Source of the DNA: Burkholderia sp. WP9
GTDB taxonomy: Bacteria; Pseudomonadota; Gammaproteobacteria; Burkholderiales; Burkholderiaceae
DNA length: 64,000 nucleotides
Assembly (NCBI RefSeq): GCF_900104795.1
Contig: NZ_FNTG01000002.1
Coordinates: 1 to 64,000, forward strand
Direction of reading: 5' to 3'
The notes under the pieces are model-generated. The model saw only the letters and a program-made list of their open reading frames with translations, had not been told where the DNA came from and did not search any database. The translations under genes and the position numbers were made by a program. The first letter of the stretch is position 1. Every line of letters starts with the position of its first letter. Positions 56,556 to 64,000 of the stretch are shown piece by piece.

Positions 56556-56613
56556 GTTCGAAGCTCCTGTGCAGGTGTTTGCGTGTCCGTTAATCGATCG
56601 AGCGACAGCGCGC

Positions 56614-57264
56614 TCACTCTTTATCGCGCCCCTCGTCTGACGTCATGCCGCGAGAAATCTGCAGCACTTCGCCTGCCTGAATGACGGAGTGACAGATGTC
56701 GTCGATAGTTATGCGCTTCTCCATCGCCTGCGCGCGCAGCATGTCGTACGCTTCGCGTTCGCTCACGCGATGCATGGTCATCAGAATTTTTTTCGCTTCC
56801 TGCAAATGCCGGCTGTCGAGCAGCTTCTGTTCCAACTTGGCGATACGCTGCGCGTGCTGGCGCGAACGCTTTGCGTGATATAGCGCCATCACCACCGTGG
56901 ACAGCAATCCCGAAGCGCGCACCGGTGTCGTTACGATGCCATCCGCGCCGAGCTTGATCGCCTGATCGATGAAGGTCGGATTCTCGTAGGCCACCACACA
57001 GATCACGGGCGGCGCATCCGGTCCCGACCATTCGCCCTTCGGCGCGCGCTCGTCAGGCCGCAATGCACGGAACACGAGGTCGACGCGCTCCGGCAGCGTG
57101 TCCACGGGCGGCCAGCATCGCTCGACCTGAAAGCCCATGCGCCGAAGGTGGTTCGTGAGCGTCACCCCGTCGTCGTCGTCGGGATGAAAAACGACCACGC
57201 GCGCATTGCGCTCGAGGATCGAACTCGTGAGGCTGCGTTGGCCTCTGTCCGGGCGCGCGCTCAC
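56614..57264 (-). CDS. amiR: AmiR-like ANTAR-domain antiterminator
   Basis: 216-residue regulator: a degenerate receiver-like domain (VVVFHPDDDDGVTLTNHLRRMGFQVERCWPP), a coiled-coil linker (RQHAQRIAKLEQKLLDSRHLQEAKKILM) and a C-terminal ANTAR RNA-binding domain (about 150-200, RVSEREAYDMLRAQAMEKR). AmiR proteins prevent termination in the leader of amide operons and are held inactive by AmiC. The start is GTG at 57264, 1 bp after the amiC stop, so the two are probably translationally coupled. It matches Pseudomonas AmiR in length and layout. Confidence 0.87.
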   Translation of the reverse strand: MSARPDRGQRSLTSSILERNARVVVFHPDDDDGVTLTNHLRRMGFQVERCWPPVDTLPERVDLVFRALRPDERAPKGEWSGPDAPPVICVVAYENPTFIDQAIKLGADGIVTTPVRASGLLSTVVMALYHAKRSRQHAQRIAKLEQKLLDSRHLQEAKKILMTMHRVSEREAYDMLRAQAMEKRITIDDICHSVIQAGEVLQISRGMTSDEGRDKE

Positions 57265-57265
57265 G

Positions 57266-58420
57266 TCAGTAGTCCCGCGTGCTCAATTTCGTGACCCAGT
57301 CCCCGAGCGTCTGACGCGTCATGTAGGGATCCGGGCCGACGGCGAACTTCGATTCGCGCAGGATAGTGAACTGGCCATCGGCATTGACGCGGCCAATGCG
57401 CGGATAAAGAGCCATGTGATGATTGACCGGATCGATGCGCACCCGGCCTTGCGGCGCGGTGAACTCCGAGCCGAGCAGATGCGGCATGATGGTGCCGAGC
57501 TCATCCGAGCCGGCACGCGCGAACGCTTCCGCGAACATATGCATCTGATAGTAGGCGGCTTCCCAGTTCATGTCGGTTGGCGTGTGCGCGCCGAAGCGCG
57601 CCTGATGATGTCGCACGGCGCGATGATTCTCCGGCGTATCGATGCTCTGAAAATAAGGCGCAGCCGTGAAATGCCCTGTCGCGATGCCGCGTTCCATTGC
57701 GTGAATCTCGGTCTCGGAGGTGTTGAGGCTGCCGATCGGCATGCTGGCCGGATCGAGGTCCGCGCGCGCATAAGCCTCGTAGAGATAAGGCACCGTCTCT
57801 CCGATCACCGTGCAGAAGATCCAGTCCGGCGACTTCCGCCCGATATCCGCGACCACCTGGTCGAACTGGTCGCGCGTGGCATCGAGCGACAGATAGCGCT
57901 CGCCGAGGATCGCGCCTTCGGGATGCTGCAGCAGCAATTCCTGCATCGTCCGGTTGCATTCGTACGGATAGACATAGCTCGAACCGACAAAGTACACGCG
58001 CGCGCCGAACGTCTCCGTCATGAAGTCGGCGAGTTGCACACCGTTCTGGTTGGGCGACGCGCCGCTGTAGATGATGTTGTCCGAATACTCGAAACCTTCG
58101 TACATCTGCGCGTAGATCAGCAGCCGGTTGTGCTTCTCGACGACGGGCAGCATCGCCTTGCGGCTGGTCGACGTATAGCCGCCGAAAATGGTATTGACGC
58201 CGTCCTTCACGATAAGCCGCTCCGCCAGTTCCCGAAACGCGGCCGGATCGGAGCCGGGATCGTAGTGAAGCGCGACGAGTTCGCGTCCGCCTATGCCGCC
58301 GCGCGCGTTGATCTCCTCGACGGCGAGGCACGCGCCGCGCCATTGAGACTGTTCGAGCAACGCGGTCGAGCCGGTCGTCGAGCTAAGCAGGCCCACACGG
58401 ATGGGATCGGATAATGCCAT
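57266..58420 (-). CDS. amiC: AmiC-like amide sensor (periplasmic-binding-protein fold, cytoplasmic)
   Basis: 384 residues, close to the 385 of Pseudomonas AmiC. The two-lobed binding-protein fold starts IRVGLLSSTTGSTALLEQSQWRGACLAVEEINARGGIGGR without a signal peptide, so it acts in the cytoplasm as ligand sensor and not as a transport receptor. MYEGFEYSDNIIYSGASPNQN is a strong AmiC-type landmark. ATG 58420 (MALSDPIRV) is chosen over an upstream frame of 11 extra residues. It lies between fmdA and amiR, which completes an AmiC-AmiR switch inside the operon it should control. Confidence 0.87.
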   Translation of the reverse strand: MALSDPIRVGLLSSTTGSTALLEQSQWRGACLAVEEINARGGIGGRELVALHYDPGSDPAAFRELAERLIVKDGVNTIFGGYTSTSRKAMLPVVEKHNRLLIYAQMYEGFEYSDNIIYSGASPNQNGVQLADFMTETFGARVYFVGSSYVYPYECNRTMQELLLQHPEGAILGERYLSLDATRDQFDQVVADIGRKSPDWIFCTVIGETVPYLYEAYARADLDPASMPIGSLNTSETEIHAMERGIATGHFTAAPYFQSIDTPENHRAVRHHQARFGAHTPTDMNWEAAYYQMHMFAEAFARAGSDELGTIMPHLLGSEFTAPQGRVRIDPVNHHMALYPRIGRVNADGQFTILRESKFAVGPDPYMTRQTLGDWVTKLSTRDY

Positions 58421-58500
58421 TTCTTGACGTGCTCTCGGATGCGCGCGGCGCATAAGCTCCGCGCTTTGGTCGTCTTACTTCGATTCTTCCGGTTGATACG

Positions 58501-59487
58501 TTACTTCAGGTAGTGCTTGGCGACCATCGCGCCGACCGTATATTTTGGGTCGACAAAATTACCGAGACGTACCTTGCCGACCTGGCTCAGCATCATGTAC
58601 GCATCCCACTTGTCAAAGCCATACTCCGCCGCCATCCACAGCACGAGTTCGCGATAGGCGATGCGCGTTGCGTCCTCCAGCGGCCGCGCGCTGCCGATGC
58701 TCATCAGCGCGTCCTCGTTTTCCAGGCGCGGCCAGTCGATCTGCCACTTCTTGATGAGATCGACGCGCACGGTCGTCGTGCTCTGATACTCGACGGCCGT
58801 GCCGCACACTTCGCCGTCGCCCTGACAGGCGTGCGCGTCGCCGATGAATAGCCGCCCGCCCGGAGAGCGCACCGGCAGATACGTGATGCTGCCCGGCCCC
58901 ATGTCAGGCACGTCCATATTGCCACCGTGATTGTCGGGCGTGAGCGAATTGATCGAATCGATTTCGGGAGAAAGACTCAGCGTGCCGATATGCGGTTTGT
59001 ACGGCAGCGTATTGCGTTTGCTCCAGTACACGTTCTCTTCGTCGATCTTTATCTTACGTACGATTTCCGGCAACGGCTCGTTGAGCAGCGCCGTGTAATC
59101 CGTGCCGGTCAGCGCGCCGAAGTTCGGGATCATGCAGCAGAAGCCGTGCGGATCGTCGCCGCGCGGCGCCATCTTCTCGATATATACCGCGACCACGTCG
59201 CCCTTCTCCGCGCCTTCGATCATGATCGGCCCATTCTGCGGATTGAGAAAAGGCACCTGTAGCACCTGCGAGGGCTTGTCGGTCTCTTCCCTGATCTTGC
59301 CTTCGAAGGCGTCGCGCGTTTCCACCACCACGCGATCCCCCGGCTTGACGTGCAGAACAGGCTGCGAATAAGGGCCGATCGTGTAGTGATAGGTCTTTTG
59401 CATCTCCTCGGTGAGATGATGCTCCACCGGCTCGCGATCGGCGCCGACACCGCGCTTCATCATGATCGAGTCTTCAAGCCATTTCAT
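58501..59487 (-). CDS. fmdA: Acetamidase/formamidase (FmdA family)
   Basis: 328-residue FmdA-family amidohydrolase releasing ammonia from formamide, acetamide or similar short amides. Landmarks are VLHVKPGDRVVVETRDAFEG, PHGFCCMIPNFGALTG, the metal-site region IGDAHACQGDGEVCGTAVE and LSQVGKVRLGNFVDPKYTVGA at the C-terminus. It begins 13 bp after the UrtE-type ATPase gene. It is the primary amide-degrading enzyme of the operon by position and family. Confidence 0.92.
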   Translation of the reverse strand: MKWLEDSIMMKRGVGADREPVEHHLTEEMQKTYHYTIGPYSQPVLHVKPGDRVVVETRDAFEGKIREETDKPSQVLQVPFLNPQNGPIMIEGAEKGDVVAVYIEKMAPRGDDPHGFCCMIPNFGALTGTDYTALLNEPLPEIVRKIKIDEENVYWSKRNTLPYKPHIGTLSLSPEIDSINSLTPDNHGGNMDVPDMGPGSITYLPVRSPGGRLFIGDAHACQGDGEVCGTAVEYQSTTTVRVDLIKKWQIDWPRLENEDALMSIGSARPLEDATRIAYRELVLWMAAEYGFDKWDAYMMLSQVGKVRLGNFVDPKYTVGAMVAKHYLK

Positions 59488-59500
59488 GTTCCGCTCTCCG

Positions 59501-60208
59501 TCACAGTGCCAGATACTGGCGAATCAATTGTTCGTCGCCGAGTTGTTCGGGGCTCAATGTCTCGACGATACGGCCCTTGTCCATCACACAGCAGCGATTC
59601 GCGATACGCTCGACCATGCCCATATCCTGTTCGACCAGCACCACGCCGATACCCGTGTCGTGCGCGATATGCTGCAGCGTGTCGCCGATCAGATCGACGA
59701 TGGAAGGTTGAATGCCTTCGGACGGCTCGTCGAGCAACAGCACCTTCGGCGCGCTGATCAGGGCGCGGGCAATCGCCAGCTGCTGCTGTTCGCCCCCGCT
59801 CATGGTTCCCGCCTTCTGCGTATAGCGTTTCTTCAAAATCGGAAAATAGCCGACGACTTTCTCTTTCATGCCCGCGGCGCGCGCCCGATTCGCCTGCGCG
59901 CCGACCTGCAGATTCTCGGCAACGGTCAGCGCGCCGAATATCTCGCGCCCTTGCGGCACATAGCCCATACCGCTCTGCGCCCGGGCATACGGCTTGTCGT
60001 GGCCGATCGCATTGCCTTCGAGTCTGATTTCGCCGGCATCGAGCCTGACAAGACCAATCAGCGCGCGCATCAACGTCGTCTTGCCGACCCCGTTGCGCCC
60101 GATGAGGGCCAGCACCTCGCCTCGCCCGACGCCGAACGACACGCCGTTGAGCACACGTCCGCCGCCATATCCCGCTTCGACGTTCGACACCTCCAGCAAC
60201 GCGCTCAT
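59501..60208 (-). CDS. urtE: ABC transporter ATP-binding protein, UrtE/LivF type
   Basis: 235-residue ATPase: Walker A LIGRNGVGKTTLM (about 36-48), Q-loop GYVPQGREIFGALTV, signature MSGGEQQQLAIARAL (about 138), Walker B VLLLDEPSEG and H-loop LVEQD. PSEGIQPSIV and the length are typical of UrtE. It partners UrtD in importing short-chain amides or urea. Its ATG overlaps the urtD stop by 3 bp. Confidence 0.93.
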   Translation of the reverse strand: MSALLEVSNVEAGYGGGRVLNGVSFGVGRGEVLALIGRNGVGKTTLMRALIGLVRLDAGEIRLEGNAIGHDKPYARAQSGMGYVPQGREIFGALTVAENLQVGAQANRARAAGMKEKVVGYFPILKKRYTQKAGTMSGGEQQQLAIARALISAPKVLLLDEPSEGIQPSIVDLIGDTLQHIAHDTGIGVVLVEQDMGMVERIANRCCVMDKGRIVETLSPEQLGDEQLIRQYLAL

Positions 60209-60915
60209 TTCTTCTTCCCCAGATAGACTTCCGCGACGTCGTCGCGCGCGAGGATCTCGTCGAGTGGCCCGTCGGCGAGCAGACTGCCGCCGTGCAGCAC
60301 CGTGACGCGCGAGGCGATCTGCTTGACAAACGTCATGTCGTGCTCGACCACCATCATCGTGAGGCCGCCTGCCGACAGCCGCTTGATGAGTTCGCCGGTT
60401 GCATGCGTCTCTTCCACCGACATGCCCGCCACCGGCTCATCGAGAAACAGCAGCTTCGGCCGCAACGACACGGCCATCGCGATTTCGAGCCATTGCTTCT
60501 TGCCGTGCGACAGGTTGCGCGCGAGCATGTGCTCTTCGTTCTCCAGCATGAAGCGCCGCAGCAGTTCGTCGAGACTCTCGGGCCGGTCGTCCTTCGCGCG
60601 ATGCAGCGACAGTTGCAAATGCTGACGCACGCTCAGATCGGGAAACACGCCGGGAATCTGGAACTTGATACTCATGCCCATCCGGATGCGCTCGTGTGGA
60701 AGCACATGGCTCATGTCCTTACCGAGAAACATCACGCTGCCTTCGGAAGGACGATGCTCGCCCGTGATGAGCTTGAAGAACGTGCTCTTGCCCGCGCCGT
60801 TCGGCCCGATCACGCAGCGAATCTCGTTCGCCTCGATACGGAAGTCGATGCCATTGATCACATGCGCGCCGCCAAAATGCTTCTTGAGCCCGCGCGTTTC
60901 GAGCAGCGTGGTCAT
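60205..60915 (-). CDS. urtD: ABC transporter ATP-binding protein, UrtD/LivG type
   Basis: 236-residue ATPase: Walker A VIGPNGAGKSTFF, Q-loop region IKFQIPGVFPDLSV, the atypical signature LSHGKKQWLEIAMAV in place of LSGGQ, as found in UrtD, then Walker B LLFLDEPVAGM and H-loop VVEHDM. A longer frame reaching 62562 is only a shadow of the permease genes and is rejected. The start overlaps the urtC stop (ATGA). Confidence 0.93.
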   Translation of the reverse strand: MTTLLETRGLKKHFGGAHVINGIDFRIEANEIRCVIGPNGAGKSTFFKLITGEHRPSEGSVMFLGKDMSHVLPHERIRMGMSIKFQIPGVFPDLSVRQHLQLSLHRAKDDRPESLDELLRRFMLENEEHMLARNLSHGKKQWLEIAMAVSLRPKLLFLDEPVAGMSVEETHATGELIKRLSAGGLTMMVVEHDMTFVKQIASRVTVLHGGSLLADGPLDEILARDDVAEVYLGKKK

Positions 60916-61982
60916 GATTTGCCCTCCTCTCGCTTCAGACATGCGCCGGCGTGGCGCGAAGCGCCGCCCGTGCGGCTCGACAGACGCCCCAGATGCCGCG
61001 CGACAAACGGCAGCAGACCTTCTGGCGCGGCCAGCACGACGATCAGCAGAATCGCACCGAGCAGGATCAGCGCGTACTGGCTGCCATATACCGCGAGATT
61101 CTGCGAGAGCCACACGAGCAAGGCGGTGCCGATGATCGTTCCTCCAATGCTCTTTCTTCCCGACGTTGCGACCCAGATCACCGGCATCGCGGCAGCGGTG
61201 AGGCCCATTGTCGACGGCGTGATGTAGGAACCCCAGATCGTGTACAACGCACCCGACAATCCGCCCAGCGCGCAACCGAGCACGAACACCATCAGTTGAT
61301 GACGGCGGATATCGACGCCGAGCATCTCCGCGCGCTGCGGATTCTCCCGGATAGCGATGAGGGTCAAACCGAAGGTGCCGTCGAGCAGCCTGCGCATGAT
61401 CGCGTAGACCGCGATCAGCAGAAGCAGCACGAGGTAGTAGAAGCTCACGTTCTCCAGCGTGAGCGGGCCGCCCGGCCACGGAATGGTCAATTGCGGCATG
61501 CCGCCCATGCCGTTGTAGCCGTTCAGCCGCGCCTCGCCGATCGCCCATTGCGGCCCTGCTGTCTGCGACATGAAGGTTTCGAGCACGAGCGTCACCGACA
61601 ACGTGACGATGCCGATGAACACGCCCTTGATGCGCCCATAGAAAATCATGTAGCCGATCAACGCAGCGACGACGATGCTCACCACGATGCCCGCGCCGAG
61701 CCCGAGCCACGACTCGAACCACGTGTCGCCATAGTTGAGCGTGAAGATACCGTAGGTGTAGCCCGACAACCCAAAGAACGCGGTCTGCCCGAACGACAGG
61801 ATGCCGCCGTAGCCCCACATCGCGGCGAGCCCGAGCGCGCTGAACGCCCACAGCAGACAGTAGGCGAGATTGCCGCTGGTGTTCGCATCGACCACGAGCG
61901 GCAGACATAGCGCCACGAGCCACGGCACCGTATGCAACGCGCGCGTTGCGGCGCTGGTCGAAGGCCCTTTCATTTGCGTCAC
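60912..61982 (-). CDS. urtC: Branched-chain-type ABC permease, UrtC/LivM type
   Basis: 356-residue inner-membrane permease with about ten hydrophobic segments. The family motif is WGYGGILSFGQTAFFGLSGY near residue 56, and the EAA-like region is GLTLIAIRENPQRAEMLGVDIRRHQLMVFVLG (about 225-255). GTG at 61982 is chosen as start: GGAGG lies 5 bp upstream, while the ATG three codons later is too far from it. The C-terminal tail is hydrophilic and basic. Confidence 0.92.
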   Translation of the reverse strand: MTQMKGPSTSAATRALHTVPWLVALCLPLVVDANTSGNLAYCLLWAFSALGLAAMWGYGGILSFGQTAFFGLSGYTYGIFTLNYGDTWFESWLGLGAGIVVSIVVAALIGYMIFYGRIKGVFIGIVTLSVTLVLETFMSQTAGPQWAIGEARLNGYNGMGGMPQLTIPWPGGPLTLENVSFYYLVLLLLIAVYAIMRRLLDGTFGLTLIAIRENPQRAEMLGVDIRRHQLMVFVLGCALGGLSGALYTIWGSYITPSTMGLTAAAMPVIWVATSGRKSIGGTIIGTALLVWLSQNLAVYGSQYALILLGAILLIVVLAAPEGLLPFVARHLGRLSSRTGGASRHAGACLKREEGKS

Positions 61983-61991
61983 GTCTGCCTC

Positions 61992-62861
61992 CTAGCGCAA
62001 GCGGGTGAAGAGATTGCCGAGCCCTTGCGGCATCAGCCGGATCACGACGATAACGGTCACCAGCAGACCGATTTGTCCGAACAGCTGCCCGTAGGACGCC
62101 GTCAGCGCGGTCTGGATGATCGCGAGCACGCCGGCCGCCGGTGTGGTGCCCGCGATCACGTTGGCACCACCAACCACTACCGACACGAAGGCCTGCACGA
62201 TGAAATTGCTGCCCATGGTCGGCACCGCCGTCATGGTCGGCGCGTAGAGCGCGCCGGTGAGGCCCGCAAGGCCCGCGCCCAGCGCGAAGGTCAGCGTATA
62301 GAGCCGGTCGGTGCGCAGACCGAGGCATTGCGCGATATTCGCGTTCTGGATCGTGGCGCGCGCGCAGACGCCGTAATTGGTTTTGAAGAACAGCAGGTAG
62401 AGGCCGAACAGGATGGCGAGCGCGATACCGGGCAGCACGGCACGATACGTCGAGAACGAATACTCGCCAAGCGAAAACGAGCCGAACGGCGTGCCGATCC
62501 CTTCGATCGACGGACCTGCGACCAGCAGCATGGTCTGCTGCACGATCAGGCTGATTGCCCATGTTGCCACGACGGAGTCGAACAGACGGTCATAGAGATG
62601 GCGAATCACCAGCCGTTCGATGATGACGCCCGCGAGCGCCGCCGTAAGCGCGCCGGACAGCATCGCGAGCGGCAGCGGCGCACCGTGCTTCGCCGAGATG
62701 ATGGTCACGTACGCGCCGCACATGATGAACTCGCCATGCGCGAGATTGATGACCCCCATCATGCCGAAAATTACCGCGAGTCCGAGCGCCGCGAGCACCA
62801 GATAGGCGAAGTTGTCGCCGAACTGATAGATGAGCGAATAGAGAACCGACAAAGTGGCCAT
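61992..62861 (-). CDS. urtB: Branched-chain-type ABC permease, UrtB/LivH type
   Basis: 289-residue inner-membrane permease with about eight hydrophobic helices. GMMGVINLAHGEFIMCGAYV (about 33-52) is the LivH/UrtB signature, and ARATIQNANIAQCLGLRTDRLYTLTFALGAGLAGLTGAL is the cytoplasmic coupling loop. It lies 9 bp upstream of urtC and 66 bp downstream of urtA. Confidence 0.93.
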   Translation of the reverse strand: MATLSVLYSLIYQFGDNFAYLVLAALGLAVIFGMMGVINLAHGEFIMCGAYVTIISAKHGAPLPLAMLSGALTAALAGVIIERLVIRHLYDRLFDSVVATWAISLIVQQTMLLVAGPSIEGIGTPFGSFSLGEYSFSTYRAVLPGIALAILFGLYLLFFKTNYGVCARATIQNANIAQCLGLRTDRLYTLTFALGAGLAGLTGALYAPTMTAVPTMGSNFIVQAFVSVVVGGANVIAGTTPAAGVLAIIQTALTASYGQLFGQIGLLVTVIVVIRLMPQGLGNLFTRLR

Positions 62862-62927
62862 ACGTGCTCCACGTTCAGGAGGCCGGTGCGCGCGAGCATG
62901 CTGCTTTTCCCGCGCGCCGGCTTCGGA

Positions 62928-64000
62928 TCAGGACTTCTTGGGCAGGTTCGACGGCGTGTATTGACGATGATCCGGCCGGTTCGGCAGATCGCAGCCGACC
63001 TTGCCGAGCCAGTAGGGCTGCACGTCTTCCCAGACCTTCGGAATCTCGACCGAGTGGTCCTCTTTCACGTGCACCAGATAAATCGTGTGACTCGCGTGAT
63101 GGCTCTTCGGATCGATGCAGACCTTGCCTTGCGCGCCGGTCGTGCAGATGTCGCCGCTTTCGAGCGCTTTGCGTACCGCGTCCTGATTCGTCGACTTCGC
63201 CTTTTCGACCGCGGCCTTGTAGAGGTAGAGGGCGTCGTAGGCGTTTGCTGCTTCCTGGTTGATGTACGGCTCATTCGGAAACTTCGCGTGGAAGCGCTTC
63301 TTGAAGTCGTTGCTGGCGGGCGAATCGACCTCTTCGACGTAGTTCGCCGTCACGTACATGTCCTTCAGCGCAGGCGGTTTGAAGCGCTTGTGCTCATAGG
63401 CCTGACCGACGTTCACCGAACTCGCCATCGGCAGATTCAGATGCGCCGACGCCTGCTGCTCGTAGTACGAAGACTGATTCGCGCCGACCAGCAGTGTGAC
63501 CACGAAGTCGGGCTTCGCCTTCTGGATGTTCTGAATGGTCTGGCCGAACTGCGATACCGACAGAGGAATGAACTCCTCGCCGACCATCGTGCCGCCGTTT
63601 TCCTTGACGATGTTGCGTACCCACTCCGCCGAAATCTGCCCGAAGTTGTAGTCGGCCGCGATGGTGTATACCTTCTTGCCGTACTTCTGCATCATCCACG
63701 GAATGAGCGTCGAAAATTGTTGCTCGGGCACCGCGCCGGTAACGAAGGTGTTCGAATCGCAGACGCCGCCTTCGTACTGATTGTCGTACCAGTAGAGCTG
63801 ATGCGCGCGGTCCATGATCGGGCGGATCGCCTCGCGCGATGCGCTGGAGAACGCGCCGAAAATTACATCCGGCTTGTCGGTCTGCACGAGCCGTCGGGCC
63901 AGTTCCTGAAACTTGGTGTTGTCCGACTGTGTGTCGTAAGCGATCAGCTTCACCGGGCGGCCGAGAATGCCGCCCTTCGCGTTGATCTCGTCGACGGCGA
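62928..64000 (-). CDS. urtA: Urea/short-chain amide ABC transporter binding protein (UrtA type), N-terminus beyond window
   Basis: The C-terminal 357 codons of a periplasmic binding protein; the frame is open to base 64000, beginning AVDEINAKGGILGRPVKLIAYDTQSDN. About 50-70 residues including the signal peptide are missing. IMDRAHQLYWYDNQYEGGVCDSNTFVTGAVPEQQFSTLIPW is the UrtA/FmdD-like ligand-pocket region, and the end is PYWLGKVGCDLPNRPDHRQY. It delivers the substrate to UrtBCDE. With FmdA and AmiC in the same operon the ligand is more likely a short amide than urea; this is inference. Confidence 0.9.
   Translation of the reverse strand, partial: AVDEINAKGGILGRPVKLIAYDTQSDNTKFQELARRLVQTDKPDVIFGAFSSASREAIRPIMDRAHQLYWYDNQYEGGVCDSNTFVTGAVPEQQFSTLIPWMMQKYGKKVYTIAADYNFGQISAEWVRNIVKENGGTMVGEEFIPLSVSQFGQTIQNIQKAKPDFVVTLLVGANQSSYYEQQASAHLNLPMASSVNVGQAYEHKRFKPPALKDMYVTANYVEEVDSPASNDFKKRFHAKFPNEPYINQEAANAYDALYLYKAAVEKAKSTNQDAVRKALESGDICTTGAQGKVCIDPKSHHASHTIYLVHVKEDHSVEIPKVWEDVQPYWLGKVGCDLPNRPDHRQYTPSNLPKKS

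Noticed and set aside
60916..62562. Long open frame fused to the UrtD-type ATPase (785 codons)
   Set aside because: It runs through the two permease genes in a wrong frame and is Arg/His-rich; urtD starts at 60915 with an ATGA overlap.
1..64000. tRNA, rRNA and riboswitch genes
   Set aside because: I looked for T-loop-like GGTTCGA followed by CCA-type ends, rRNA stretches and known aptamer cores and saw none I could defend by eye; a covariance-model scan would be needed to exclude them.

Overview
The window is high-GC DNA of Burkholderiales type, most likely the accessory part of a Paraburkholderia, Caballeronia or Burkholderia chromosome or megaplasmid. The evidence is a small secreted DUF4148 protein, eight full-length LysR-type regulators each beside a small catabolic gene set, a Burkholderia-style PutA fragment, a large filamentous-hemagglutinin remnant, and IS110, IS21, group II intron and recombinase-in-trio (RIT) elements. 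I see no rRNA, tRNA, CRISPR array or essential housekeeping operon. The organism is inferred from protein character, not from a marker gene.

Layout. 1-6.8 kb: an old-yellow-enzyme reductase (cut by the window edge) with a succinate-semialdehyde-type dehydrogenase, a DUF4148 protein, an XRE/MmyB-type regulator with a decayed second copy of its 3' end, a GST with a divergent LysR, and a GNAT. 6.9-12.3 kb: two apparently identical 1908-bp group II introns in opposite orientations around a 132-bp spacer, then an IS110/IS1111-type element. 12.6-14.8 kb: a lone KAP-family P-loop NTPase. 15.5-20.4 kb: a five-gene acyl-CoA cluster (ketopantoate reductase-like, VOC, MaoC, CaiB/BaiF, AroE-like) with a divergent LysR. 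20.8-26.0 kb: MFS transporter, LysR, amidase and D-serine dehydratase. 26.8-34.5 kb: two further LysR-controlled sets (EthD-like/tautomerase/MBL hydrolase, and serine hydrolase/NmrA-like/aldo-keto reductase).

35.3-45.8 kb: a LysR gene faces an amidohydrolase-MFS-GAF operon, but a 6176-bp IS21-type element with a TTTTT target duplication has landed between them. That element carries a RIT element (three overlapping tyrosine recombinases with matching 30-bp inverted ends) between its left end and istA. 46-53.8 kb: a tannase-family lipoprotein, then a scar in which a 5' putA fragment is joined to an internal hemagglutinin fragment, which is in turn joined to a truncated IS110 gene. 54.2-64 kb: a ten-gene run on the minus strand for short-chain amide use: UrtABCDE-type ABC transporter, FmdA-type amidohydrolase, AmiC-like sensor, AmiR-like ANTAR antiterminator, SDR and amidase; UrtA runs off the right edge.

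How it works together. Most of the window is a set of small regulator-plus-enzyme modules for scavenging amides, esters and organic acids, interleaved with mobile DNA. The least ordinary structures are the facing intron pair, the RIT inside an IS21 element, the solitary KAP NTPase and the putA/hemagglutinin/IS110 scar.
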